NCBI GenBank assembly: GCA_903919145.1
Contig: CAIXGW010000246.1
Span: forward strand, 36,479 to 100,478
DNA length: 64,000 nucleotides
Reading direction: 5' to 3'
From: an uncultured Myxococcales bacterium
GTDB taxonomy: Bacteria > Myxococcota_A > UBA9042
The notes beneath the pieces are model-generated. The model was not told the DNA's origin. It saw nothing but the letters and a program-made list of their open reading frames with translations, and did not search any database. The translations under genes were made by a program, and so were the position numbers. Positions within the stretch are counted from its first letter, which is position 1. Every line of letters starts with the position of its first letter. Positions 39,131-47,599 of this stretch are shown one piece after another.

Positions 39131-39661
39131 GTGTCCACTGAAAACGGCCCAGATTACGTGGTTTTGACGGTCGAGGCCCTGACGCCAGATGCCTTTGCGC
39201 CGTTTGGCGAAGTCGTCCAAGCGGATGGTAGCCCGTGGTTTGCGATCAACCGCGGTACGACCAAGCGATTTCACAGGCTTTCTGTGGCAGACGTGCAAGG
39301 CGAAGGCGCTCAGGTGGCGATCAGCCTGTTTCACGGCGACCCCTTTCACCTGCCGCTAGAGATCCGGCTGCTCGAGCGTCATCCCTTGGGAAGTCAGTGC
39401 TTTCTGCCGATGAACGGCGCGCCCTGTCTGGTGGTGGTGGCGCCGCCAGGGGGCGATCGGCCCGACGAGAGTCAGCTGCGCGCCTTCTATGTCCGCGGCG
39501 ACCAGGGGCTGAGCTACCGGCGCGGCACCTGGCACCACCCGCTGATGTCGCTGGGCCAGGCGGGCCAGTTCGCCGTTATCGACAGGACCGGTCCCGGCAA
39601 CAACTGCGACGAGGTCAGCCTGCAGCGCCTCTACCGCGTTGAGCAACTGCCGGAGGGGTAG
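39131..39661 (+). CDS. allA: Ureidoglycolate lyase
   Basis: 176 residues from GTG 39131 with an AGGGGG site. The AllA signature is visible in NRGTTKRFHRL, FLPMNGAP and the metal/substrate segment YRRGTWHHPLMSL. It splits ureidoglycolate into glyoxylate and urea, the last step of the cluster. A dispersed-repeat copy begins seven bases after its stop. No urease or glyoxylate-using gene is present in the window. Confidence 0.94.
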   Translation: MSTENGPDYVVLTVEALTPDAFAPFGEVVQADGSPWFAINRGTTKRFHRLSVADVQGEGAQVAISLFHGDPFHLPLEIRLLERHPLGSQCFLPMNGAPCLVVVAPPGGDRPDESQLRAFYVRGDQGLSYRRGTWHHPLMSLGQAGQFAVIDRTGPGNNCDEVSLQRLYRVEQLPEG

Positions 39662-39665
39662 TCGG

Positions 39666-39775
39666 GCAGGGGGGACCCTCGCAAAACCATGCGTAGAATA
39701 TGTGGTTTTGAGGTTCCGGGCGATCGCCTGTTGCGGTTGGATGGCGGTGAGTGCGATGGTGGCGGCGACGCCCTC
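39666..39775. repeat. Diverged duplicate of the pta 3' end plus repeat (partner at 39812-39921)
   Basis: This segment matches 39812-39921 at an offset of 146 bases. On the minus strand it still encodes a version of the Pta C-terminus (Ile-Ala-Leu-Thr-Ala-Ile-Gln to Lys-Thr-Thr), but the pta stop codon is changed from TAA to TAT. So a piece of pta's tail together with the dispersed repeat was duplicated in tandem and has since drifted. Confidence 0.8.
39669..39710 (-). repeat. Dispersed repeat, copy A, with hairpin
   Basis: G6-ACCCTC-GC is followed by CAAAACCA (39682-39689) that pairs with TGGTTTTG (39703-39710). It lies between the convergent allA and pta genes and may double as a terminator. 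Confidence 0.85.
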
Positions 39776-39814
39776 GCTCCGGCTGCGGTGGCCCATGGAG
39801 GGGGCAGCTGGGCA

Positions 39815-39856
39815 GGGGGGACCCTCGCAAAACCACGCGTAGATTAGGTGGTTTTG
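39815..39856 (-). repeat. Dispersed repeat, copy B, hairpin enclosing the pta stop codon
   Basis: G6-ACCCTC-GC then a perfect 9-bp stem, CAAAACCAC (39828-39836) and GTGGTTTTG (39848-39856), whose loop contains the pta stop at 39844-39846. In the mRNA this would make a stable hairpin at the end of pta. Confidence 0.85.
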
Positions 39857-41928
39857 AGGTTCCGGGTGATCGCCTGCTGGGCTTGAATGGCGGTGAGTGC
39901 GATGGTGAAGACGATGTCCTCGACCAGGCAGCCGCGGCTCAGGTCGTTGACGGGCCGGTTCAGGCCCTGCAGCAGTGGGCCCATGGCGACGACGCCAGCC
40001 GAGCGCTGCACCGCCTTGTAGGTCACGTTGCCGGTGTTGAGGTCGGGGAAGATGATGACGTTGGCCTTGCCCGCCACCGGTGAGTTGGGGGCCTTGGCGC
40101 GGGCCACGTCTGGCATCACTGCGGCGTCGTACTGCAGCGGACCGTCCAACAGCAGATCGGGGCGCGCCTTCTTGGCCAATTCGGTGGCTTTGACCACTTT
40201 TTCGACGTCCTCTCCACCGCCGCTGGAGCCCGTAGAGTAGCTGAGCATCGCCACCCGCGGCTGAATGCCAAAAGCCAGGGCGCTGTCTGCGCTTTGGATG
40301 GCGATGTCGGCGAGTTCCTCTGCTGTGGGGTTGGGCACCACCGCGCAATCGCCAAACACCAGGACTTGCTCTGGCAGGCACATGAAGAACACCGAGGACA
40401 CCAGGTCGCAGCCGGGCACGGTCTTGATGAGCTGCAACGCCGGGCGGATGGTGTGTGCGGTGGTGTGGATGGCGCCGGAGACCAGCCCGTCGGCCTCGCC
40501 CAGGGCCATCATCATCGTGCCGACCATGATGCTGTCTTGCAGCTCGATCTCGGCGCGCTCGCGGGTCATGCCGCGGTTCTTGCGCTTTTCGACCAGGGCC
40601 TCTACGTATTGGCTCGCCACCAGCACGGGGTCGATGATTTCGATGCTGGCCGGCAGCCTGACGCCGAGCTTTCTAGCCTGCTCGTGCACGGCGTCGGGCG
40701 CCCCCAGCAGGACGCAACGGGCGATGCCGCGCTCTTGGGCGATGGCGGCGGCGGTGATGGTGCGCGGCTCGGTGCCCTCGGGCAGGACGATGCGCTTGTT
40801 GGCCTTTCTGGCGTCTTCGACCAGATGGTGGCGAAAAGCCGGCGGCGACAGGCGCTGGGAGCGGCGCATGGCCACCAAGTTGCGCAGCCACGAGGCGTCG
40901 ATGCGGTCGGCCACCACGTTCATGGCCAGCTCGACGCGCTCCTTGTCGTCAATCGGGATCTGCTTGTCGATGCTGGCGACCATGTTGGCTGTCTCGTAGC
41001 TACCCGTGTCCACATGCAAAACCGGTAGACCGGTCGCAAACGCCGGGGCGCACAGCTGCATGATCCGCTCGTCGGGCTCGATGCCGCCGGTCAGCACCAA
41101 GCCGGCCATGCGCATCCCGCCCATCACGGCCAGGGACACTGCCAAAATGATGTCATCGCGGTCGGCGGGGGTAATCAGCAAGCGGTCTGGGGCAAAGTAG
41201 CGCGCCGAGTTGGCCACCGTCATCGCGTAGAGCTTGACGTCGCGGTAGCGGCGCTTGGCCATGTCTCCGGGGAACAGCACCCGGGCGTGGATGGCCTCTG
41301 CCAGATCCTTGACGCGCAAAGCAGAAAGGTCGTCGCGCGCCGGCACAATCGCCACGGGAATCATCTTCTCTGCGGTGATCGCCGCTGACCACGTCGCCAG
41401 CCACTCTTCGCTCTCTGCTGGCACGCGGTTGAGGATGCAGCTGATCTGGCGGCCTTCTCCCAAGTCGCCAAAGCCGCGGGCGGCGATCGACAGCGCATCG
41501 GCGAGCTCAGTGGCCGTCTGGTTGAAGGGCGCGCCCACCAGCACCAGCTCTGCATCCAGGGCCTTCAGCACCAAGTTGTTGACGCGCATGGCATAGGCGG
41601 CGCCAAGCTCAGAGACCATGCCCTCGACGACCAGCACGTCCGCGCCTTCTGCCACGTGATCGCAGAACTCGACTACCTTCTCTAGCAGCGTCTGCTCATC
41701 GCCGGTCGACAGCAGGTCCTCTACCAGCTTGCGCGGCAGCGGCGGCGGCGGCAACAGGCAGGTGCCCAGCTTGATCAAGGCGGTGCTGCGGTCCTCAGCG
41801 CGGGTCGAGATCGGCTTGGCGAAGGTAACGCGCACGCCTTGGCGGTCCAAAGCACGGACCAGGCCCAAAGAAGCGGTGGTCAGGCCGACATTGCGGCCAG
41901 CGGGGGCGACAAACAGGGTGCGGGTCAT
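39844..41928 (-). CDS. pta: Phosphate acetyltransferase, long form
   Basis: 694 residues. The N-terminal part is a dethiobiotin-synthetase/CobQ-like P-loop domain (TLFVAPAGRNVGLTTASLGLVRAL) and a DRTGG domain (about 200-330); the last 330 residues are the PTA_PTB catalytic domain with IVLPEGTEPRT, PNPTAEELADIAIQSADSA, MLSYSTGSSG and VIFPDLNTGN. It interconverts acetyl-CoA and acetyl phosphate. It follows ackA in the same direction after 66 bases. Its stop lies within the hairpin of a dispersed repeat. Confidence 0.96.
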   Translation of the reverse strand: MTRTLFVAPAGRNVGLTTASLGLVRALDRQGVRVTFAKPISTRAEDRSTALIKLGTCLLPPPPLPRKLVEDLLSTGDEQTLLEKVVEFCDHVAEGADVLVVEGMVSELGAAYAMRVNNLVLKALDAELVLVGAPFNQTATELADALSIAARGFGDLGEGRQISCILNRVPAESEEWLATWSAAITAEKMIPVAIVPARDDLSALRVKDLAEAIHARVLFPGDMAKRRYRDVKLYAMTVANSARYFAPDRLLITPADRDDIILAVSLAVMGGMRMAGLVLTGGIEPDERIMQLCAPAFATGLPVLHVDTGSYETANMVASIDKQIPIDDKERVELAMNVVADRIDASWLRNLVAMRRSQRLSPPAFRHHLVEDARKANKRIVLPEGTEPRTITAAAIAQERGIARCVLLGAPDAVHEQARKLGVRLPASIEIIDPVLVASQYVEALVEKRKNRGMTRERAEIELQDSIMVGTMMMALGEADGLVSGAIHTTAHTIRPALQLIKTVPGCDLVSSVFFMCLPEQVLVFGDCAVVPNPTAEELADIAIQSADSALAFGIQPRVAMLSYSTGSSGGGEDVEKVVKATELAKKARPDLLLDGPLQYDAAVMPDVARAKAPNSPVAGKANVIIFPDLNTGNVTYKAVQRSAGVVAMGPLLQGLNRPVNDLSRGCLVEDIVFTIALTAIQAQQAITRNLKTT

Positions 41929-41994
41929 GGGACTCTCTGGCAGAAGGGAGAAGCGCCGGTCGGCTGGCCGGGCGCAGGGAAAAGACTGAAGCGG

Positions 41995-43179
41995 CTACGA
42001 AGCTTGGACCAGAAGGGCGGTGTCGGCGGCAATCATCAGCTCCTCCTTGGTCGGCACCACCAGCGCCTGCGGCCGCAAGCTGTGGGTGATCCGGCCCGCC
42101 CGACCTCGCACGGCTTGGGCATTGGCTTGATCGTCGAGCTCAAGCCCCAGAAAGCCCAGCAGGTGCAAGACTTTCTGGCGGATCAGCACCGAATTTTCGC
42201 CGATTCCGCCGGTAAAGACCAGCGCATCCAGGCGGCCAAGGCCCACCACCAGCCCGGCCAGCTGGCGCGCCAGCACGTAGCAGAATACTTCCAGGGCGAT
42301 TTGGGCGCGCTGGTGCCCCTGATCTGCGGCTTGTTCCAGCGCCCTCATGTCATTGGACAGCCCAGAGAGGCCCAGCAGCCCGGATTTCTTGTTGAGCAGG
42401 TCGAGCACGGCATCGGCAGACAGGCCAGTAGCGCGGGTCATGTGGCCAATCAGAGCCGGATCGACCGAGCCTGAGCGCGTGCCCATCACCAGCCCTTCCA
42501 GCGGGGTCAGGCCCATGGTGGTGTCGACGCTTTGGCCGTTCTTGACCGCCGTGGCCGAGCAGCCGTTGCCCAGATGCGCCGTCAGGATACAGCCCTCATT
42601 TGCAGCAAGGTTGAGCATTTCTTGCGCTTTGGCGGAGACATAGCGGTGGCTGGTGCCGTGAAAACCGTAGCGGCGCACCGCGTGTTGCTCTAGCCACTCC
42701 AGCGGCACCGGGTACAGGTAGGCCCGCGGCGGCATGGTCTGGTGAAAGGCCGTGTCGAACACCGCGACTTGCGGCAGGTGCGGCAGCAGCTCGCCGGCCA
42801 GGGCAATACCCAGCAGATTCGGCGGATTGTGCAGGGGGCCCAAGGGGATGCACGCCTGCACCTGGGCGACCACCTCTGGGGTGATGAGGGTCGAGGCCGA
42901 AAACAGCGACCCGCCGTGGACCACCCGGTGGCCGACGCCGCCCAGCGACTCCTCTAGCCCCAGGGCCCGCAGCAGGGCCACCGCTTCGCGCAGCGCCTGG
43001 CCGTGGTCCGCGCCGTGCAGCGGCTTTGAGTGCTTGGTGCCGCCGTGGTTCCAGTCCAGAGAGGCCTCTGGGGAGCCGATGCGCTGGGCAATGCCGGTCA
43101 GGTGCTCTAGGCCGGTCTGCGGATCCAGGACGGCAAACTTTGCAGAAGAACTACCACAATTGAGCACAAGGATGTTCAT
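41995..43179 (-). CDS. ackA: Acetate kinase
   Basis: 394 residues from ATG 43179, which gives the canonical MNILVLNCGSSSAKFAV start; the open frame extends to 43221. Family segments GVGHRVVHGG, FHGTSHRYVS, HLGNGCSATAVKNGQSVDTTMG and FTGGIGENS are all present. With Pta it converts acetyl-CoA to acetate with ATP gain, or the reverse for acetate assimilation. It is transcribed divergently from the SDR gene; the shared 317-base region carries three TGC-N3-GCA dyads. Confidence 0.96.
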   Translation of the reverse strand: MNILVLNCGSSSAKFAVLDPQTGLEHLTGIAQRIGSPEASLDWNHGGTKHSKPLHGADHGQALREAVALLRALGLEESLGGVGHRVVHGGSLFSASTLITPEVVAQVQACIPLGPLHNPPNLLGIALAGELLPHLPQVAVFDTAFHQTMPPRAYLYPVPLEWLEQHAVRRYGFHGTSHRYVSAKAQEMLNLAANEGCILTAHLGNGCSATAVKNGQSVDTTMGLTPLEGLVMGTRSGSVDPALIGHMTRATGLSADAVLDLLNKKSGLLGLSGLSNDMRALEQAADQGHQRAQIALEVFCYVLARQLAGLVVGLGRLDALVFTGGIGENSVLIRQKVLHLLGFLGLELDDQANAQAVRGRAGRITHSLRPQALVVPTKEELMIAADTALLVQAS

Positions 43180-43228
43180 GGTGGGCGCCAAAAAGGGAGG
43201 GGAGAGCGGCAGCGCGACCAAAGTTCAT

Positions 43229-43245
43229 GCTGCGGTGCAACATTA
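43229..43245. promoter_or_regulatory. TGC-N3-GCA dyad, ackA side
   Basis: TGCTGC-GGT-GCAACA is an imperfect palindrome about 50 bases upstream of the ackA start. It shares its first 11 bases with the site at 43431. Confidence 0.45.
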
Positions 43246-43373
43246 TCGGCGCCGGCCTGTGGGCGTCAAGCGCGCGCGACAGCCGAGATCGCCCGCGTGG
43301 CGCAGCTGTGACGGAGGGCAACGGCGGCGGCTGGGCCATGTTCTGCCAATATCGCCGACTTGCCACGGCAATT

Positions 43374-43447
43374 GCTGCAGTGCACAACGCTTGACATCTT
43401 AGGAAGGTAGGTGCAATTTGCCCATCGCGCGCTGCGGTGCACAATGC
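43374..43447 (+). promoter_or_regulatory. Two 17-bp direct repeats flanking a TTGACA box upstream of the SDR gene
   Basis: The repeats at 43374-43390 and 43431-43447 enclose TTGACA at 43391-43396; the best -10 candidate, TGCAAT at 43412-43417, is only 15 bases away. A repressor or activator binding both sites would control the SDR-thiolase genes. The dyad core recalls PhaR-type operators. Confidence 0.45.
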
Positions 43448-43496
43448 CGTCGCCGCTATTCTGGGCTTGGCGCCCGAAAATCAACAGAGGAATCCC

Positions 43497-44288
43497 ATGG
43501 AACTCAAAGGCGCAGTGGCAGTGGTGACGGGTGGAGCGAGCGGCATTGGCGAGGCGGTGGCCAAGGAGATGGCGGCGCGCGGCGTCAAGGTCGTGCTCGG
43601 CGACATGGATCCCAAGGGCCTGGAGCGCGTGGCCGGAGAAATTGCCGCGGCGGGCGGTGAAGTCGCCTGGGCCAGGTGTAACGTCACGCTGGACGAGCAA
43701 GTTGCCGATCTGATGGATCTGGCCATCGCCAAGTTTGGCCAGCTCAACATCTGCGTGGCCTCGGCTGGCATCATCAAAGACGGCCTGATGATCAATCCAG
43801 ACAAAGAGACCGGCAAGATCAAGCGCGCGATGACCACTGAGCAGTTTCGCGCGGTCATTGAGGTCAACCTGATTGGCGCCTTCATCACTGTGCGCGAAGC
43901 GGCGATCCGCATGGCCAACGGCGGCTGGCCGAGCCTGATTGTGCCGATCTCGTCGGTCAACAAAGAGGGGCAGGTCGGTCAGCTCAACTACTCTTCGGCC
44001 AAGGTGTCTTTGGCGCTGTGGCCCAAGATCCTGGTGGGCGAGTTTCAGATGAAGGGCATCCAGAACATCCGCGTGGTGTCGGTGGCGCCGGGCTATGTGG
44101 GCACGCCGATGGTCAAGGCCATGAACCAAGAGGCGCTGAGCGGCCTGCTCAAGGGCGTGCACATCAATCGCCTGATCGAACCAAGCGAAATCGCCGACAT
44201 CATCTGTTTTGCCGCCCAGAACGAGGCCGTGGACGGCACCTGCCTGGAAATCACCGGTGGCCTCATCGCCAACGGATTGGCCAAGTAG
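43497..44288 (+). CDS. Short-chain dehydrogenase/reductase (FabG/PhaB-like)
   Basis: 263 residues from ATG 43497 (AGAGGA site). It is a classical SDR with the cofactor loop TGGASGIG (11-18), an NxxxAG-like ASAGI, catalytic Ser152/Ser153 and Tyr165-x3-Lys169 in NYSSAKV. It lacks a clear acidic residue choice for NAD versus NADP that I can trust by eye. It probably reduces or oxidises a 3-oxo/3-hydroxyacyl thioester. The thiolase gene follows in the same direction after 180 bases, suggesting a beta-oxidation or acetoacetyl-CoA reduction pair. Confidence 0.88.
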   Translation: MELKGAVAVVTGGASGIGEAVAKEMAARGVKVVLGDMDPKGLERVAGEIAAAGGEVAWARCNVTLDEQVADLMDLAIAKFGQLNICVASAGIIKDGLMINPDKETGKIKRAMTTEQFRAVIEVNLIGAFITVREAAIRMANGGWPSLIVPISSVNKEGQVGQLNYSSAKVSLALWPKILVGEFQMKGIQNIRVVSVAPGYVGTPMVKAMNQEALSGLLKGVHINRLIEPSEIADIICFAAQNEAVDGTCLEITGGLIANGLAK

Positions 44289-44398
44289 GCCAGTAGCCCA
44301 GGCCGGCAGGCGGATCCGGGCGGCGCCTGGTTTTTGCTCACCGACCTTGTGCGCGACGGCTGGGTCGATTCCGTACCCCGTCTCGAGGTGATCCAGGT

Positions 44399-44418
44399 GG
44401 GGGGACCCTCTCAGAACC
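44399..44418 (-). repeat. Dispersed repeat, copy F
   Basis: G6-ACCCTC followed by TCAGAACC, matching 19 of 20 reverse-consensus positions; CAGA-ACCT-TCTG right after could form a small stem. It lies between the SDR and thiolase genes, 50 bases before the thiolase start. Confidence 0.8.
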
Positions 44419-44468
44419 TTCTGGAATGGCAGCACTACTCTACGGCACCGCCGCGCGGGAGAACCACC

Positions 44469-45722
44469 ATGAGCAAAGTCAGCATCATTGGCGCCTACAA
44501 CACCAAGTTTGGGTCGCACATTGAAGTCAAAGATATGATCTCGTTCAAGAAGAAGACCGATACCAAGTCATTTTACGACCTCATCATCGAGGCCGGCCGC
44601 GGCGCGATTGCCGATGCCGGCCTGAAGGCCGAAGACATTGACGGCGTGTGGATCGGCGCGTGCGCACCGTCGCGCTTTGTCAACCAAGAGCATGTGGCGC
44701 CGATTGGCGTCATGATCGACCCGGCGCTGCGCTTCAAGCCGATGACCCGCACTGAGGCCGCCTGCGCTTCGTCTTCGGTGGCGGTGTACGATGCCGTCTA
44801 CGCTATTGAGTCGGGGCGTTTCAAGAACGTGCTGGTCGTGGGCGTAGAGAAGATGAACTTGCTCGACACCGCGGCGATGACGACGGCGCTGGCGACCTGC
44901 TCGTACTGGCCCGAGGAGGGTGGCAAGGGTTCGACGTTTCCAGGGCTTTTTGCCGAGCTGGCCAAGTCCTACATTGAGCACTACGGGCTGACCGACGCCG
45001 AGTGGCGCAACCAGGCCGCCCATGTGGCTGCGCTGTGCTACCGCAATGCCGCGCACAACCCGTTGGCCCACGTGCAGAATGGTCCGCAGACCGCCGCTGA
45101 TATCCTGGGCCTGCCAGACAGCGGCAAGGGCTCCAACATGATGGTGGCCGCGCCGCTGCGGCTGCACGACTGCTCGCTGGTGACCGATGGCGCCGCCGCG
45201 CTGGTGCTGACCACGACCGAGAATGCCCTGGCCACCCGCAAGAAGGTGGTTGAGATTGCCGGTATCGGCCACTCGGAAGAGCACCTGCCGCTGAGCAGGC
45301 GCGACCACAAGTGGGTGCTGGAGGCGGGCAAGGACGCCGTGGCCAAGGCCTACCGCGAAGCCGGCATCACCGCGGCCCACATCGACGTGGCCGAAGTGCA
45401 CGACTGCTTTACCATCAACCAGCTGCTGACTACCGAGGCCCTGGGCCTGTCGCAAGATGGCAAGGCGGGCCAGGACTACATCGCCGGGCGCTTTACCGCT
45501 GACGACGACCAGGTTTGCATCAACCTCTCGGGCGGCCTCAAGGCCAAAGGCCACCCCGTTGGGGCCACCGGCGCTTCGATGCACGCCTTGATCTACAAGC
45601 AGTTGATGGAAGAGCCGGTGGGTCTAAAGCCCAGCAAGAAGGTCCCCAAAGTCGGCGTGACGTTCAACGTCGGCGGTTCGGGGGTCACCAACTGCGTGTC
45701 GGTGCTGCGGCGCATCCAGTAG
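44469..45722 (+). CDS. Thiolase (acetyl-CoA acyltransferase, SCP-x/degradative-like)
   Basis: 417 residues from ATG 44469 (GGGAGAA site); codons upstream to 44334 cross a repeat and are not coding. The acyl-binding cysteine is Cys99 in TEAACASSSVAVYDAV; the other catalytic segments are VAEVHDCFTINQ and GGLKAKGHPVGATGASM, and a NVGGSGVTNCVSVL end. It should cleave or condense 3-oxoacyl-CoA. The HDCF motif is typical of the SCP-2/SCP-x group. It works logically with the SDR upstream and with ackA-pta through acetyl-CoA. Confidence 0.92.
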   Translation: MSKVSIIGAYNTKFGSHIEVKDMISFKKKTDTKSFYDLIIEAGRGAIADAGLKAEDIDGVWIGACAPSRFVNQEHVAPIGVMIDPALRFKPMTRTEAACASSSVAVYDAVYAIESGRFKNVLVVGVEKMNLLDTAAMTTALATCSYWPEEGGKGSTFPGLFAELAKSYIEHYGLTDAEWRNQAAHVAALCYRNAAHNPLAHVQNGPQTAADILGLPDSGKGSNMMVAAPLRLHDCSLVTDGAAALVLTTTENALATRKKVVEIAGIGHSEEHLPLSRRDHKWVLEAGKDAVAKAYREAGITAAHIDVAEVHDCFTINQLLTTEALGLSQDGKAGQDYIAGRFTADDDQVCINLSGGLKAKGHPVGATGASMHALIYKQLMEEPVGLKPSKKVPKVGVTFNVGGSGVTNCVSVLRRIQ

Positions 45723-45790
45723 CCCTTGGTTCCTGGGCAGTACCCGGACAGAGCCCGGACAGTACCGTAGGGATTGTCTGATCCATGAAT

Positions 45791-46726
45791 TTACTTGCAT
45801 AGCTTGGGTGCGCACTTGCCCGCGCTGCAGGTGTGGGTGGTCGGGCAGTCCTGGTCCGTGGCGCAGCTGGCGGGCACGGCGGTGGCGCTGGGCTTGCAGG
45901 TGCCGCTGTCGCACTGCCAGCCGTCCCAGCATTTGTCGGCCAGGTTGCAGGTCGAGCCGGGCTTGCCGCAGGTCTTGGCGCGGGTCAGCCCGGAATCCAG
46001 GCACTGCAGGCCAGGTTGGCACGGTTGGGCCAGGCTGCAAGACGCGCCTTCGCCTACCGCCAGGGTGCATTGATACAGGTCGGTGGTCTTGGCGGTGCAG
46101 CGGCCGGTGCCGGCAGCGCAGGAAAGTTCTACTGGAGCTGCACACGGTTGTCCGACCTTGGCTGGATCGACCCAGCTGCGCAGGCATAGGCCCAGCGCCC
46201 GGCTGACGGCGCTGCGATCGCAGCCCTGGGTGGCAGCCTGCAGCGCCTGGCTGCAGGCGGTCTTGGCCGCTTCGTCTTGCTGCAACTGCTTGGCCAGCAT
46301 GGCGTCTTCGGCATCGGCCCAGCCGAGCTTGAGGCAGGCTTTGACCCAGCTGTCGGCGCAACCTGCCGGAGCCATGCCGCCGCAGCAGGTGGGCGTCGCG
46401 GCGCAGATGCTGGCGGCGTAGGTGGCGCAAGCGGCCTGGGCGGGGCTGGCAGCGGCGTCGTCGCCGGAATCGGCGGTTTCCGCGGCCGCGTCGCTGACTA
46501 CACCGTCGGCCACCTGCCCGTCGCTCGCCTGGGTGTCGGCGGTCTGGGTGTCGGTCGCCTGGGCGTCGGCGGTCTGCACATCGGTGGGCGTTTGGGCCGC
46601 AGTGGCGTCTTTGGCGTCGCTGTCGCAGGCGGCTAGCCCTAGGGCGGCGGCCGCTGAGGCGGCCAAGAGACAGAGCCGCGAAGAGAGACCGCTGGACGAG
46701 AGGCAAGAGCGAGAGGGTTTCAACAT
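45791..46726 (-). CDS. Cys-rich lipoprotein with Asp/Thr/Gln tether
   Basis: 311 residues from ATG 46726; the frame is open to 46825. The signal ends at Leu-Ala-Ala-Cys (Cys34). A 60-residue tether of repeated Ala-Asp-Thr-Gln-x units follows, then a helical Cys-containing domain (about 95-185) and a C-terminal Cys-rich region (about 195-311) of short C-x4-6-C modules ending CAPKLCK. No enzyme motif is visible. It belongs to the same tethered lipoprotein style as five other genes in the window. Confidence 0.78.
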   Translation of the reverse strand: MLKPSRSCLSSSGLSSRLCLLAASAAAALGLAACDSDAKDATAAQTPTDVQTADAQATDTQTADTQASDGQVADGVVSDAAAETADSGDDAAASPAQAACATYAASICAATPTCCGGMAPAGCADSWVKACLKLGWADAEDAMLAKQLQQDEAAKTACSQALQAATQGCDRSAVSRALGLCLRSWVDPAKVGQPCAAPVELSCAAGTGRCTAKTTDLYQCTLAVGEGASCSLAQPCQPGLQCLDSGLTRAKTCGKPGSTCNLADKCWDGWQCDSGTCKPSATAVPASCATDQDCPTTHTCSAGKCAPKLCK

Positions 46727-46886
46727 GGGGCTGTACCTGTAGCGTCGGTGGGTCGCAGCCCACGGCGCGGTCAGAGGATGGTGTCGTTGATTCAAGGGGC
46801 CTAGCGCGGCCTTCCGGTCGATCAAATAGTTTTAATCAGTTAGCTGCAGAGCGGGCCACGGCTCTGGCGGGATCCAAGGACTTTCC

Positions 46887-47498
46887 TCAGGCCGCCTCTG
46901 GCTTTTGCGCGACCACCTGGACCACGGCGCTTGGGCCCTGGTGGCCGGCCCCCTCGTGGATGTCGCGCTCGGTGTCGGCTTCAAACTGCCACTGCAGCCC
47001 GGCGAGTTCTTGGCGCAGGGCTGGCAGCGTCATCATCAGCGCCGGGGTGGCTGGACCGCCGGTGCCGCGTCCGCACTGCCGCGGATGGTAGGCCTCGAGC
47101 AAGAACCAGCCTCCAGGCGCCAGGCCGGCAACTGCGGCAGCGTGGACCTGGCGGCGCAGCGGCTCAGGCAGGTGGCACCACACAGAGACAATCGCGTCCC
47201 AGCTGCCCGGCTCGATGGTGAAATCAGCCAGATCGGCCGTCACCGTCTCCAGGTAGACCCCGCGTTCGGCCGCCAGGGCGGTGGCTTTGGCCAGGCCGAC
47301 GCTGGACTCGTCCACGGCGGTGACTTGATGACCCAGTCCGGCCAGGTAGACGGCATTGCGGCCTTCGCCCTCTGCCAAGCACAGCACGCGCGAGCCCGGG
47401 CGCAGGCGGTGGGCCTGGGCGGCGACAAAGTCGTTGGGGTCGGTGCCGTAGAAGAATGCGGCGCCTTGGTAGCGCTCGTCCCAGAAATTCGGTTGCAT
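46887..47498 (-). CDS. Class I SAM-dependent methyltransferase (TehB-like)
   Basis: 203 residues with an AAGGGA site. It begins NFWDERYQ and has the SAM-binding glycine motif VLCLAEGEGRNAVYLAGLGHQVTAVDES, an acidic SWDAIVSVW segment and a post-motif LAPGGWFLLEAY. This pattern matches the TehB/thiopurine-methyltransferase-like group. The substrate is unknown; metalloid or small-molecule detoxification is possible. Transcribed away from the sugar dehydrogenase gene. Confidence 0.88.
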   Translation of the reverse strand: MQPNFWDERYQGAAFFYGTDPNDFVAAQAHRLRPGSRVLCLAEGEGRNAVYLAGLGHQVTAVDESSVGLAKATALAAERGVYLETVTADLADFTIEPGSWDAIVSVWCHLPEPLRRQVHAAAVAGLAPGGWFLLEAYHPRQCGRGTGGPATPALMMTLPALRQELAGLQWQFEADTERDIHEGAGHQGPSAVVQVVAQKPEAA

Positions 47499-47599
47499 CG
47501 ATCCCTTCTCTGTGGCGCCGAACTGCCATCGCGCGCGAGCCTAACCGCACCGCCCCGGCGCTGCAAACCCTCCAAGTCGGGGACCTGGAGAACTCGTAA

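Larger units (their letters stand above)
43180..43496. other. Divergent control region between ackA and the SDR gene
   Basis: No gene is seen. The region contains three related sites: GCTGCGGTGCAACATTA from 43229, GCTGCAGTGCACAACGC at 43374-43390 and GCTGCGGTGCACAATGC at 43431-43447. The last two agree at 15 of 17 positions. All have a TGC-N3-GCA dyad. A perfect TTGACA (43391-43396) directly follows the middle site. Confidence 0.6.
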
